A stretch of 64,000 nucleotides of DNA from Acanthacorydalis orientalis (GCA_034766995.1 CM068318.1:31511103-31575102), one strand, 5' to 3'; counted from the stretch's first letter, positions 35,637 to 47,354 are shown. Numbers and translations are program-made. Notes: generated by a model from the letters alone, not told the origin.

Positions 35637-36552
35637 AAAATTCACAAATTTAAGGAAATAGTGTAAACCACGTTTTTCCACCTCCTAACTCAAATATCTT
35701 GAAAAAAGTTGAATAATGTTCTTAAGTTGAAGTAAACCAATGAACAACTCGTTAAATTTCATTGCGATTACCATCAAACACAGTTTTCTAGCTTTCTCAC
35801 GAAACATGATGGGTTTTAGTGGATGTAAAGTAGAATATTTAGCTCAATGTTGAATATTATATTGATGTTATGGCTGTGTTGTGGACCAGTGTGTACAACT
35901 GAGCCTGTTTACCTAAAAGGATGTACTACGTGAAGAAATGTGATGTGAATAGGGCATCTTCAATCTGGAAATTTCCTAGCGTAGAAAGTAGGTGCTCTGG
36001 TAGGCTGTTCCATCTGACTCAATGTACACCTGCAATTTTTTCTTAAGTAATGTATTGTTCGCAAAGCATAATTATCCTGAAAGCGCTAGATGTGAACTAA
36101 TGATACTGATAGGTATTTGTAATCGTCAATCCTTTTATTATTTGAACTGATTTTACTTAATCCTATGTAAACAATTAGTGATGACACAACGTGTTTCATC
36201 GGTCGCTTTTATTTCTCTCTTATCCTCTATTATGAAAATAAATGCGCTGTAAACAAATATGTACTAATTTAGCTTTATACATTTAAGTACTTTCTTCTTT
36301 ACAATTGAGAACATCCAAAAACTAAGGTACTAGAAAAACAAGATTTTTGAACATGTAGCAGGAACGTAATTGCGAGTTTTTCGACAAAGGTAACAGGTAG
36401 AAAACTGCAGTTGATGGTAATCGCTAGGAAATGTAATGAGATATTGATTGATCTACTTCCAATTGAGTCTATTATTTAATCGTTTTCAAGATATTCGACA
36501 CATAAGGTGAAAATACGTGATTATTACTGTTTCCTACATTTTGTGAATTTTG
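35637..36552. repeat. Long inverted repeat, ~160-bp diverged arms
   Basis: The left arm (35637-35800) and the inverse of the right arm (36385-36552) share, in the same order, AAATTCACAAA, TTTTTCCACCT/ATTTTCACCTT, AATATCTTGAAAA, TTGAATAAT/TTAAATAAT, GCGATTACCATCAA and CAGTTTTCTA. The ~585-bp middle is less AT-rich than its surroundings and has no long frame. This looks like a foldback-type element or an old inverted duplication. No target duplication was identified. Confidence 0.7.
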
Positions 36553-36574
36553 CAATTTTTCTTAACAATACCCA

Positions 36575-36849
36575 TGCCAAAAGCATCGATTGGTTTATGA
36601 GCAATTTCTGCTGCTTCACCACTCGCTTTGAATTAATACAAAAAAGATGCTCCTATTTGCTTCTTTTCCATCTTTAATTCAATTTGAAGTAAAATTAATA
36701 AACCTAAAGCCAATGTTACTAAAATATATACGGAAAAATGCACTTTAAAATGATATTAACATGAGCACAATGAAATGATATTTTCACTGAAAAAAATTAA
36801 GGTTAGAATTCAGAAAACAAAAACCGAAATTATTTTCCTACCAGCCTAA
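36575..36849 (-). mobile_element. mariner deletion derivative, second family, copy C (5' end only)
   Basis: The right TIR, on the minus strand TTAGGCTGGTAGGAAAATAA, is followed by TA. It leads to MEKKQIGASFLY, a stop, FKASGEAAEIAHKPIDAFG, the start of a mariner first HTH. The sequence parallels copies at 13.1 and 15.9 kb and then breaks off. Confidence 0.8.
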
Positions 36850-36854
36850 TATTT

Positions 36855-36988
36855 TGTTATTAATTTTTATAAACTTTTCCAATAAAAATGTTATGGTTAA
36901 CATTTTACCCAGATTATTTTTTGCTTATAATTTATTGATTTCTGCTATTTGTTAGGAGGAGAGCGAGCGTTATCGAGCAGGGGGAAAA
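36855..36988 (-). repeat. GC-rich-head dispersed repeat, copy 4 (reversed, partial)
   Basis: Read on the minus strand, a head with CCCCCTGCTCGATAACGCTC is followed by AATC-GGTAAAATGT and ATAACATTTTTATTGGAAAA, the same order as in copy 2 at 15.4 kb. Confidence 0.65.
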
Positions 36989-37192
36989 CTCTGGTTTTAA
37001 AAACTACTAATATTAAACCAAAAATACTTTATCTTAACTAAGGTTGTAAAAATAAAAAAATATTAATAATAATTATTTATATTTTTTATACTTATACATT
37101 ACATATTTAAATTGTTTTCTTTTTCAGAACGTGCTTCTTGACAATTTAATCCAAAATATCGCGCCAATACTGTAAGTAATAATTTATTTATT

Positions 37193-37196
<4 letters not shown>

Positions 37197-37231
<35 letters not shown>
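37197..37231. repeat. (TA)n microsatellite
   Basis: Uninterrupted TA array. Confidence 0.95.
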
Positions 37232-37235
<4 letters not shown>

Positions 37236-37833
37236 ATGTAGGTATGTGTATATATAAATGTATTCCTGAAAGATTTATACAGATTCAGGAATCTGATGTG
37301 AAAATGAGAGTTTCTACAAGATTGAGCGGAAGCTTGTATACTAAAAGAATGAACTTTTTAGAAACTTTGTAGCTTAATTTTAATAATTAACGATATATTA
37401 TTCTTATAAGAAGTCATATTTTTTAAATAAAATATTAAACCTAATTATTTTGAACTTGAGCATTTCCATTATCAATGTAGCTCAATTATTACTGCCGGCT
37501 TTTATAATTTTTTCCCGGTCACAATAGATAATTTAAAGACAAAAATATTTTCAGAACTTATAAAAAAATACATAGAATTAGGAAGCCGTGGTTAATCTGC
37601 CGACAGGCACCATAAAAATTCAATTAAACATCGCTGTATGCAAGAAGCTCTGTACATGTTTTAAATCAATAAAATTCATTTTATTTTATTCATTTATTTT
37701 TCTCCATTATCAACAACAAAAAAACATCATGTATGATTTAATCATCAGACAATATATGAATATATATATATTTTTATTTACATTGTATCCTTGAATCGGG
37801 ATACAAATTTTTAGAACCCTAATATATTGTACG

Positions 37834-37924
<91 letters not shown>

Positions 37925-37948
37925 GTATATATAAAGAGAGAGAGAGGG
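37834..37948. repeat. Compound (TA)n-(GA)n array
   Basis: TA blocks with TGTATGTATG steps, ending in a short GA run. Confidence 0.95.
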
Positions 37949-38184
37949 TGAGTGACGAATAGGATTATTCACACATTTGGGAATTTAAAGTAAAATTGCA
38001 TTTATAAAATTCGTATATTGCAAATTTAATTTGTTTACTTGACAATATTTTTCTTTTATTTACTATTTTTTGAATTGCACAAAAAAGAAACGAAATAAAA
38101 TATTAATACAAAAAATATATATATAAATTTACATTAATATCCAAATTTGTTTGGAAATATTTTTTCACACATTTTAAAACAGAT

Positions 38185-39219
38185 TAAAAAAAATTTGAAC
38201 GAAGTTTAATATCAAGTTGGTAACTTTTTTTTACAATTACTTCATTGAATCTGTTTGGCATTGATGAAATTAGTTTTTTTGTTATATATGATCGTATATT
38301 TTCTCATTCTTTTATGATTACTTTTTTAAGTTGGTATTGATTTGAAATATGATGCTTTTTTATAAGACGTTCGAGTTGTTCTCATAAGTGTTCAATCGAA
38401 TTAAGATCAAAAGACTGTGGGGAGTTGGCTAGAGATGGGGAATATTGTAAATGATCCACAATCGAACATCAAACGCTATATGTTTCAGGTCATTGTCGTG
38501 TTGGATATAGAAATTTTTCTCTCAACCCAGTTTTTGCACACTTTTTTGTTTTCTTTTAATATCTTTTAATAAGCAACATTGTTCATTGTTTGTTCAATAA
38601 AAACCAAGTCACCTATTACACCTGATGCAGCCATACAACCCCATACCATAACTCCCCCACCACCATGCTTTACTATACTTTTAAGATTTTTTTTATCCAA
38701 TTCTGTATTGAGTTTTTCTACACTAATGTTTTGTCACCACATTGAAAAATATTGAATTTACTTTTATCTGAAAACAGTACTTCGGTCCAAAATTGATCAG
38801 GGTTATTTTTCTATTGCTTTGAAAATTCTAATCTCCTTTTTTTATTTACTTTACTTACAAGAGGTTTCTTTCTAACAACTCTTGTTTTAAATCAAGCACG
38901 ATATGATATTCTGCGTACTGTTTACGGATGTATTATTTTGTTAAATACTTCTATAATTTTTTTAGAAACTTCTGAAGAAAATAACTTCGATTTTTTTGAT
39001 TTTTCTAACAATAAGAGATTCTTCTCTTGTACTAAGTATTCTCCGACCACTATGTGGACGAGTTTGTAAAATTTTACTATTCGCAGAACGATTTACGATA
39101 CTGAAAATAGTATAACGGCTTCTTCCAGTTATTTTTCCAATTTCACTAAATGTTTTCTTTTCGTAAACACCAAACAATTTTTCTTTCAGTTTGGTGTTTC
39201 TTTTCCTTCTACGATCCAT
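38185..39219 (-). pseudogene. Tc1-like transposase relic
   Basis: From a likely ATG at the right edge: MDRRRKRNTKLKEKLFGVYE, TFSEIGKITGRSRYTIFSIV (first HTH), RPHSGRRILSTREESLIVRK (GRPR linker and start of second HTH). Further along, FWTEVLFSDKSKFNIFQCGD (family FSDESKF; catalytic D kept), KHGGGGVMVWGCMAASGVIG-like text, QHDNDLKHIAFDVRLW (D kept) and, after a frameshift, PQSFDLNSIEHL then a stop (family PQSPDLNPIEHLW; catalytic E kept). The C-terminus NRFNEVIVKKSYQL is typical. Thus all DDE residues persist but stops and frameshifts kill it. TIRs were not located with confidence. Confidence 0.85.
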
Positions 39220-39292
39220 TATTAAGGTTGGTTGCTTGCTTGTTGGGGTTTTGGGGCGCATCGACAACTGAGGTCATTAGCACTAGACCTAT
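39220..39292. repeat. possible arthropod dispersed-repeat (SINE-like) fragment
   Basis: Contains GCTTGCTTGTTGGGG and then CAACTGAGGTCATTAGCAC. Words like ACTGAGGTCATTAGC recur in dispersed repeats of many insects, from memory and unverified. It lies just upstream of the Tc1 start codon. Confidence 0.3.
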
Positions 39293-39545
39293 TATTAAGC
39301 AAAGGCCACAAATCTACAGAACTAAATAAATGTTGTCTATGCATTAACGAGAATGTCTGTTAAGTGCATTATAAAGCGGGTTTCCACAATTTTTTCTTTT
39401 AAAAGAGAATTTGTACTGATTTTAACACACTTAAATAATTTTATATGAAAAAATATATCCAAGCAAAAGTATGGTTTCAATTGTAAACGTATGTATTTTT
39501 TTGTGTATATATTTTCTTTGGATTCCTTTTTTGTAGAATTTAAGG

Positions 39546-40345
39546 CTTAAAACGAGGGCGATACAACGATTATAGCGGTCATACAATTTTTCGATACCAT
39601 TTTTATAATACGATTTGTCTTTAGCCTCAAAATAGGATTCAGTTTCGGCGATTACCTCTTCATCGGAGCAAAATTTCCGTCCAGCGAGCATCCTCTTGAG
39701 GTCTGAGAACAGAAAAAAGTCGCTGGGGGCCAGATCTGGAGAGTACGGTGGATGCGGAAGCAATTCGAAGCCCAATTCTTGCAATTTCGCCATCGATTTC
39801 ATTGATTTGTGACACGGTGCATTGTCTTGATGAAACAGCACTTTCTTCTTCTTCAAATGAGGCCGCTTTTTCGCGATTTCGTCTTTTAAACGCTCCAATA
39901 ACGCTACGTAATAGTCGCTGTTTATGGGTTTTCCCTTTTTAAGATAGTCAATAAATATTATACCATGAGTATCCCAGAATACTGATGCCAGAACCTTGCC
40001 AGCCGACTTTTGCGTCTTTCCACGCTTTGGAGTCGGTTCATCACGTGCAGTCCACTCGGCTGACTGTCAATTGGACTTCGGTGTGAAATGATGGAGCCAT
40101 GTTTCATCCATCGTCACATATCGACGCAAAAATTCGGATTTATTACGATTGAACAGCTCCAAACACTCCTTAGAATCATCGATTCGTTGTTGTTTTTGGT
40201 CGATTGTGAGCTCGCGCGGCACCCACTTTGAACAGAGCTTTCGCATATCCAAATATTCATGCACGATATGACTAACACGTTCCTTTGATATCTTTAGGGT
40301 CTCAGCTATCTCAATCAACTTCACTTTACGGTTATCAAAAATCAT
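39546..40345 (-). pseudogene. mariner transposase, mauritiana (Mos1-like), nearly intact
   Basis: The minus strand reads MIFDNRKVKLIEIAETLKIS (second HTH), VPRELTIDQKQQRIDDSKEC, RRYVTMDETWLHHFTPKSN (first catalytic D), one TGA stop where the family has CGA (Arg), then QSAEW onward, GIIFIDYLKKGKPINSDYY, RPHLKKKKVLFHQDNAPCHK (second D), LPHPPYSPDLAPSDFFLFSD (third D; exact D34D) and KLYDRYNRCIAL. After CIAL the frame runs into unrelated sequence instead of the family end GNYVE. The first HTH is deleted. Apart from the CpG-type stop, the ~266 remaining codons are open: the best-preserved transposase in the window. Confidence 0.92.
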
Positions 40346-40498
40346 TTTGTGGACTTTTTATAACTCAGATACTAATAGTGCAACAGCTGTCAAATTTATA
40401 CACGCGTCTTTTGAAGGTTAGGGCTAACTAAAAATCATATGGATTTGATACTAGTAGCGCCATCTATGTGTCAGACTACGAAATTTTCAGCCCACCTG
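40346..40498 (-). mobile_element. 5' end and TIR of the Mos1-like mariner
   Basis: The terminus on the minus strand is ACAGGTGGGCTGAAAATTTC, bordered by a TA array. It leads through ~150 bp of non-coding sequence straight to the mid-transposase start, so the first ~85 codons are deleted internally. The 3' TIR could not be found at the other side. Confidence 0.8.

Positions 40499-40499
<1 letters not shown>

Positions 40500-40573
<74 letters not shown>
40500..40573. repeat. (TA)n array between mariner end and RTE break
   Basis: About 37 TA units fill the whole gap between two unrelated transposons. Confidence 0.95.
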
Positions 40574-40576
<3 letters not shown>

Positions 40577-40577
<1 letters not shown>

Positions 40578-40961
40578 GATAATGTAGTTGGAAAATTTGG
40601 CTTTGGAACAAGGAATGAAAGAGGAAATCGACTAATTGATTTTGCAGAGAGTACGGGTTTGTATGTGATGAACTCTTCTTTCAAGAAAAATATCAAAAGG
40701 AAATGGACATGGAAAGGTCCCAATAATATCAAAAACGAAATAGACTACATCCTTGTAAATAAAAAATCAATTATGGAAGATTGTTCCGTATTAAATAGAT
40801 TTAATGCCGGAAGCGATCATCGGATGGTAAGAAGCAGAATACGCCAAAATGCGAGACTGGAAAGAAGAAAACTTTTCAGGACTCCGAGGAAGACAATTAA
40901 CATTCAAACTCTAGAAGAGAGAAAAGTAGAATTTGAAATAGAATTAAAAAAACCATTTTGA
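40577..40961 (+). pseudogene. RTE endonuclease (APE-type), C-terminal part
   Basis: The frame reads GKFGFGTRNERGNRLIDFAE, then VMNSSFKKNIKRKWTWKGPN, NEIDYILVNKKSIMEDCSVL and NAGSDHRMVRSRIRQNARLE. DYIL and SDH are the last catalytic blocks of apurinic-like endonucleases, which nick target DNA to prime reverse transcription. The N-terminal part with the first metal-binding residues is lost to truncation. A stop after KKPF is followed by a frame change into the linker (VNANVEEKVVEIIKESAQEI). Confidence 0.88.
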
Positions 40962-40965
40962 TATA

Positions 40966-42319
40966 TTGGAGAACGTAAATGCGAATGTAGAAGAAAAAGT
41001 GGTTGAAATTATCAAAGAGTCCGCACAAGAAATAGAAGGAACCTTTAAAATAAAATCAAATAAGAAAATATCAGAAAAAACTAAATGTCTAATGAAGAAG
41101 AGAAGAGAAATAAAACTACCAGATAATGTGAAAGACCGAATCGAATATATCGAACTTGGCAAAACAGTGAGAGAGTGTATTAGAGAAGACGTTCGAAAGT
41201 ACAACAATGAACTAATTAAGAAGACTATTGAAGAAAATAAAAGCTACCGAAAAATGAAACAGAGCTTAACGATTGGCAAAGAACATATAACTGCCTTGAA
41301 ATTAGATGATGGGAGCAGAATTTTCAACAAAAAGGAAATCTTTAAAAGAGTAGAAGAATTCTACACAGACCTATACAAAAATACATGTAACAAAGAAAAC
41401 GAGAATAGAAAACATACAAACCAAGGTGTCCCACCCGTGCTACCGTAAGAGGTTACATATGCAATAAAGAATATGAAAAATGGAAGAGCAGCCGGAAATG
41501 ATGGGTTAATAGCAGAAATTTTCAAGTTAGTAGGAGAAAAAACAGAAAAAGTTCTCGCTGATATATTCACTGCTTGTATACAAAAAAGAACTATCCCAGA
41601 TAAATGGAACGAAGCCACCGTAATTCTTCTACACAAGAAAGGAGATAAAGAAGATTTGAAAAATTATCGGCCGATTAGTTTACTACTTACGATATATTAC
41701 AAAAATAATTTCGAAACGTCTACAAGTGCAACTAGATTTCGCCCAACCAAGGGAACAAGCAGGATTTAGAACCGGATTTAGTACAATGGATCATATTCAA
41801 GTAGTGAGAGAAGTAATAAGCCGGTTAAATTAATACCAAATACCAGTGTGTCTTGGATTTATAGACTACGAGAAGGCTTTCGACTCCATCACCACCCTGT
41901 CGGTAATATCTGCATTGAAGAACCAGGGCATAGAGGGCACATATATCGAGCTGCTAGATAACATCTATAAAAAAGCAACGATGTCGGTGAAGCAACATGA
42001 AGAAACAAGAAAGATAAAAATCGAGAAAGGTGTAAAACAGGGAGATGCAATTTCTACGAAATTGTTTACTGCGGCCTTGGAAGAAGTATTCAAATCGCTC
42101 GACTGGGATGACAAAGAAATCGAGATAAAGGGCGAAAGATTAAGCCATCTCCGGTTTGCCGATGGTATAGTTATTTTCGCAAATACCCCGGAAGAGTTGC
42201 AAAAGAGGATAGAAGAACTAAACGATGCCAGTCAAAAAATCGGCCTCAACAAGAATCATACAAAGACAAAAGTATTGTTCAATGCGTTTGTATGTCCGAA
42301 GAAAATTGAAATAAAATGA
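40966..42319 (+). pseudogene. RTE reverse transcriptase domain, disabled
   Basis: Order of blocks: linker helices (40966-41448, a stop at its end), KNGRAAGNDGLIAEIFKLVG, IPDKWNEATVILLHKKGDKE with NYRPISLL (RT fingers), a frameshift near 41.69 kb, PREQAGFRTGFSTMDH, a stop near 41.83 kb, CLGFIDYEKAFDSI (catalytic block A), GVKQGDAISTKLFTAALEEV, then RLSHLRFADGIVIFA (block C). The family has FADD at block C; here the second Asp is Gly, explained by one A to G change at about 42165. This residue binds the catalytic metal, so the enzyme would be inactive even without the frame breaks. Confidence 0.9.
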
Positions 42320-42911
42320 ACGAAAATAGAAGAAGTCACGAAATATGTTTATCTAGGCCAGCTTATCAACAGAGATGGATCATTCACTGAAGAAGTAAAT
42401 AAGAGAATAAAAATGGGATGGAGCTCTTTCGGACGAAACGTCTCGATATTTAAATCAACAATCCCACTCTGTTTAAAGAAAAAAGTATTCGATCAGTGTA
42501 TATTACCGGTCCTTACCTACGGCAGCGAAACATGGGTACTTAACGCCAAAATAGTTCAAAGACTCCAAACAACACAACGAAGTATGTAACGATGCATGTT
42601 GGGAATAACAAGAAGAGATAGAAAGAGAATAGAATGGATACGAAAACAAACAGGAGTCACAGATATAATAAAAAGAGTAAAGAGTCTGAAATGGAAATGG
42701 GCGGGACATATCGCAAGAAGGGAAGACAACCGATGGACAAGAGAAATTATTGACTGGGAACCAAGGAATATGAAAAGACCCAGAAAGAGACCAATGAACA
42801 GATGGGATAAGGATATTAAAAACTTTCTTGGAAAAACTGTGGAAAAGAGAGGCACTGAATCGAACAAAATGGAAAATCATGGAAGAGGCCTTTATCCAGC
42901 AGTGGATTAAC
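42320..42911 (+). pseudogene. RTE C-terminal domain
   Basis: After a stop the frame continues TKIEEVTKYVYLGQLINRDG, KCILPVLTYGSETW-like text ([18 protein letters not shown]), a stop in QRSM, then [55 protein letters not shown]; a final frameshift lets [13 protein letters not shown] text be read in another frame. The YLGQLI, TYGSETW and GHIARR blocks are typical of the region after RT in RTE-like elements. Minus-strand frames of 103 and 125 codons here are shadows. Confidence 0.88.
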
Positions 42912-42935
42912 AGGGGCTGATGATGATGATGATGA

Positions 42936-42960
42936 AATATATATATAATATCTATATATA

Positions 42961-43029
<69 letters not shown>

Positions 43030-43031
43030 TA

Positions 43032-43076
<45 letters not shown>
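42936..43076. repeat. (TA)n array after RTE tail
   Basis: Begins directly after the TGA-type tail. Interrupted by TAATATCTA and TAAATATATATTTA steps. Confidence 0.95.
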
Positions 43077-43077
<1 letters not shown>

Positions 43078-44343
43078 TATGTGGATGTTTAAAATTATTA
43101 ATTTTAACATAAGTAAATTGTGTCAGTAATATGGTAGCATTATGTTATACTCTTTATCAAAATTTAAAATGAAAAGTGATTTTAAATCCGGAAAAATTTA
43201 TAAAATATGTACATATTTAACATCACTTTCCGACTTAAATGCTAATGCGACATTAACGCATTTAAATAACTAAATTAATTTAATTGTATTCTTGAATTCG
43301 AGTTGAATAAAATAGTGTTTCATACGGAAATTACGAGATTTAATACATCGTTTATAATCAGGTTTACATAAAGTTAAAATGTTAAATATGTAAAAAATTT
43401 AAAATAATGGTTTTATTATACATTGTCCAATGACTATGGTTTTTTTATGAAGATAAAAAACAGTTAATTTAATTAAAATATTTTTGATAAAATTTAAATT
43501 TGGGTATTGTGTTAAATATAAATATGATTTAATTAATAAAATATGAAATTTATACAATTGTTTTATTATAAATCGCAATTATGCAACGTAATAGAATAAA
43601 ATTAAATTTGTGTTATATATAGGTAATGGTTTATTTAATTTAATTTTTAATTAAATATTAATAATTATTTTTTCAACATACCCAAAAATCTAATACACAT
43701 ATTTTAAGGTGTATACATATTTTGTATGTTAATAGTAGTTATAAAATTTCATTAAAATGAATTATATTTTTTTATTAGCAACAGAAAACATCATTATCGT
43801 GTTATATATGTATATATATATATATATACATTTTATAATATATTAAATTAAAAACAGAATTTTATTTTCAAGTTACATTTATTTATAATACAAGCTTAAA
43901 GTGATACTTGTTGTTTTTAAGTATTTTTTTATAAAATAAATAAAGTAACTTTCCCTTTATGATAGTAATCTGTTCTAGAGATATAATATAATATCGTAAT
44001 AATCGTTTGTATGTTTTGATGACTCGTTCTAAGATATCGAAAGTGGAAATTTTCACCAAATAAATTTACTTTTCATAATAGGTGAGATTTCAAATATAAA
44101 TACAATTTAATTTTAATGATGTCATCGTTGTTACATACTATTTTAATCGCATTGATAAATTTATTTTATTAGGAAGAATTCATTGATAATTGATTTGTTA
44201 ATATAACGGATCAATCCTAAAATACAAGTACATTATGTATGTTTTCAAGATTTTGTAAAAGAGGTTCACTAGACTAAGATACAACTGTTTTATTTGAATA
44301 ATATAAAAATTTACCATTTGAAGTGAAATACCTGTGTTGTTTG
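43077..44343. other. AT-rich spacer
   Basis: Nothing recognised. Confidence 0.5.
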
Positions 44344-45120
44344 ATAAGTATGGTAAAAAGGAAGTGGAATACCGGTTTTTGAAAAAAATCGATTTAATTT
44401 CTTAACATAGTTTCCATTAAGGGTTACACACGTGGTCCAGTGAGTCTGCAAAATATGCATTGACGGCGGCAATCACATCCTCATTCGGCGAGAATTTCTT
44501 CCCACCAAGCCAAGTTTTAAAGATTGGGAGAAGGAAGAAGTTGCACGGTGCCAAGTCTGGAGAATAGGATGGATGGGAAATCAAATTCATGCAATTTTGT
44601 CATTGCGATGGTCGACTTGTGGGACGGCGCATTGTTCTGGTTAAAGAGCACTTTTTCGTACGCCAATTTTGGCCGTTCTTGTTTCAGCTCTTCTTTTAAA
44701 CGTCCACTAATTTTGTATAATAGACTTTTGTTATCGTTTTTCTCTTCATTAAGAAGTTGATCAAGAAGATGATTTCTTTGGAATCTAAAAAAAACAGTGG
44801 CCATCACCTTCCCATCCGACAAATCGGTCTTCTACTTCTTCGGTGTATATTCATCAGTCGTTGTTCACTGATTTGACTGTTGATTCGACTTAGGTGTATA
44901 ATGATAGATCCATGTTTCATCCACTGATACAAAATTCCTGTTCATTTTTTTCCATTTTGCAGCAACTGTTACAATTCTCGCTTCAAACATCTAAAGAACG
45001 TGAACAAAGTGTCGCTTCTGATTGAAATTTCACCTATGTTAGTTTGAAAAGTGACACTTGATAGCCGTATTGCTACTAAATGAATGGTGGGGCCACGTCA
45101 TAGAAATTTATCAATCTCAT
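44344..45120 (-). pseudogene. mariner transposase relic
   Basis: The minus strand gives WMKHGSIIIHL (frame-broken first catalytic area), GKVMATVFF, SGRLKEELKQERPKLAYEKV, LFNQNNAPSHKSTIAMTKLH (family HQDNAP-x-H; second catalytic D is N), a frameshift, then HPSYSPDLAPCNFFLLPIFK-like text in another frame, KFSPNEDVIAAVNAYFAD and, after a small deletion, HVCNP with NGNYVKK. The N-terminal HTH is missing although ~170 bp of likely 5' non-coding sequence remains at the right. No intact frame beyond 101 codons. Confidence 0.8.
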
Positions 45121-47350
45121 CGAACGACCCATTTAATTAACTGTATCACAATATGATTTAGAAGTTGAAAATATTTTTTATTTATATTCAAACATTGCCG
45201 AACTCTCTTTACTTAGTGAATATTTTTTTAAAATGTAGAGAATGCCATTCGCAATATCTTTATTAATTTGGCAATATTTTGGTCAGTACGTATGTATGTA
45301 TTAATTAAAAATTTTTTATGAAAAAATTATAAAGAATCAAATTGAATGAACTGAGTAGCCCGTAGTCCTTAAGACAACATTTGGTATCAATTTATTCTTT
45401 GAATGTTGCTCATTCTAATTTCAAATATTGTTACATTTGATTGAGTTTAACATAATTTTATCTCTTTATCATTTTTTCTTTAATATATTTTTCAAAAGTG
45501 CCTTAATTGAGTATTGGAAAAATATTGGTCTAATAATATGCTTTCTACGATCAAAAAATTAAAAGAAAGGCTTTGTCTTTTATAAGTGGCTTATTTTTTC
45601 ATCGACAACATTCTGGTCAAAAATATTAAATATAATATTACTGATCATTTTTTATTATAGCTAATGTACATTCAGATAGAAATGCTATCATTTTCAGACC
45701 ATCTAACATAGACAAATTTAGTATCTTTTTTCTGTACTTTGGAGTTTTGTATGATGAAAAAATTATTGATTTGTAAAAGTGAGTTTATCTACAGTGTCAA
45801 AACTGTATTGTAACCAGCTTTGCTTATCAAATAGAATTTTGCATATCATATTTGGTTTCTAGGGTGATCAGTGTTCATTGTTCTTCGTATTAATGTAATC
45901 AGATAATTGAAACCACGGCTTGTTATTGAAAAACCTTAAATATTTCAACTTATTTTTTGTTTTAATTTAAATCAGTCTTAAAAAATAATACATTTTTCGA
46001 ACAAAGGAGCCAATAGTCTTAATTTTTTTAAGAATTTATTGAAAAGTTTTTCTACATCACGTACTATTGCTATTTAATTTCTATTTTATTTACACGATAC
46101 TGCAAACCTTTCATGTTATACGAAAATCTGGATTGTGATGTCGTAGTCAGGAGCTAAACTCAAAAAGCAAGTTATTTTTTAATGACATTTAAGTCGGGAT
46201 AAATCTTTCCGCTTTTTCATTTCATTCCTTGTAATGTTTTATAATTTATCGAACTGTATTAATTTTGATAATAATTTTCTTTATTTCTCTTTCACTCATC
46301 ATTTTTCAAAGTGTTTTTTTTATGTTTTTATGTTCCGGAAATTGTTGTATTTTTAAATTCAGTTCCTACTAAAATAACAACTTCCAGTGATCGTAAATAA
46401 TTGATTTCTTACCAATTCGAAGAAGTAACATTTTTCTAAATCGTACAATTTCAGACGTGGCGTGTTTTTCTCGATATTTTTGATAATTTAATGTTATTTG
46501 TATTTTTATTGCTTCTAAGAATCAATTTGCATTTATAAGAAATATATTTTATTTAAAATTCTTGTGTTAAATGGTTCCTAACTCTATCGAAAAAGTATAA
46601 TACTCTTTTGTATATGGCTAGTCTTTTGTACAATATTGGCTACGAATCATTTTAATTTAGTATATAGTAAAGCAAAGTTAATAATTATGCGTGTAAAGTC
46701 ATGAAGTCTGTAAACTATGAACAAAATATAAAGAAAGTAATCGTTCATTTATGTTCACTTACACTACATTTATATAGGTATACATACAATATAGTTAATA
46801 ATAAATTACAATTTGAGTCTGTATTTTTTGTAGTAGGAAGTCACTAAGTAGGTACTGCCATTCTCTGAAAATTTTCTTCAGCTTGAGAGATACTCATTAT
46901 TGTTAATGTATTAAACTGTTATTTAAAAAATAAACGGGTATTGCATAGGAAACAGTATTTTTACTTAGAAAATATTTAAAATTTGCCGTCAGTTATAAAA
47001 ATTACAATACTCTTATTATTGAAAATATGTTGTGATTTATAATATTATAAGTACAGTACATGCACTGTTAGTGTCTAGGTAAATAAGTTAAGTATTAATT
47101 TCTAATCATAAAACAATCAGTATATTATTATCTAAATTTGGGTTGCAGTTTATTTAGTTTTCACTTTTTATAAATATTTGGTTTTCAAGCACAAGTATTG
47201 CTGTTTAAATGAAAAATATTTTATTTTTTAAAAAACACACTGTTTACATATATATCATATTAGCGATTTATATAATATAATTGAAAACTAATAAGTACTG
47301 TCATTTAAACATTCCTATATAATTTCTTAAAAATTAATTTGTTTTCGCAT
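45121..47350. other. AT-rich spacer
   Basis: 45.4-46.5 kb is suspected to be a very old element from its composition, but no motif could be defended. Otherwise nothing. Confidence 0.4.
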
Positions 47351-47353
47351 GTG

Positions 47354-47354
<1 letters not shown>

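Larger units (their letters stand above)
36989..38184. other. AT-rich spacer with TA arrays
   Basis: The 68-codon frame at 37.6-37.8 kb has no domain. Nothing else was recognised. The 3' end of the following Tc1 relic may reach into the last 200 bp. Confidence 0.45.
40574..42935 (+). mobile_element. RTE-type non-LTR retrotransposon, 5'-truncated
   Basis: This is the longest copy. It begins inside the endonuclease domain and runs through reverse transcriptase and C-terminal domain to the 3' tail, which ends GGGGCTGATGATGATGATG. The short TGA-type repeat and lack of poly(A) suit the RTE clade. TA arrays abut both ends. The endonuclease text (GTRNERGNRLIDFAESTG, KRKWTWKGPN) is characteristic of insect RTE elements. 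Shorter relatives lie at 3.5 and 9.1 kb. Confidence 0.9.

Noticed and set aside
45480..46450. Possible second old Tc1 relic
   Set aside because: Weak resemblance (SDRK-like text) in one short frame; no catalytic block could be defended.
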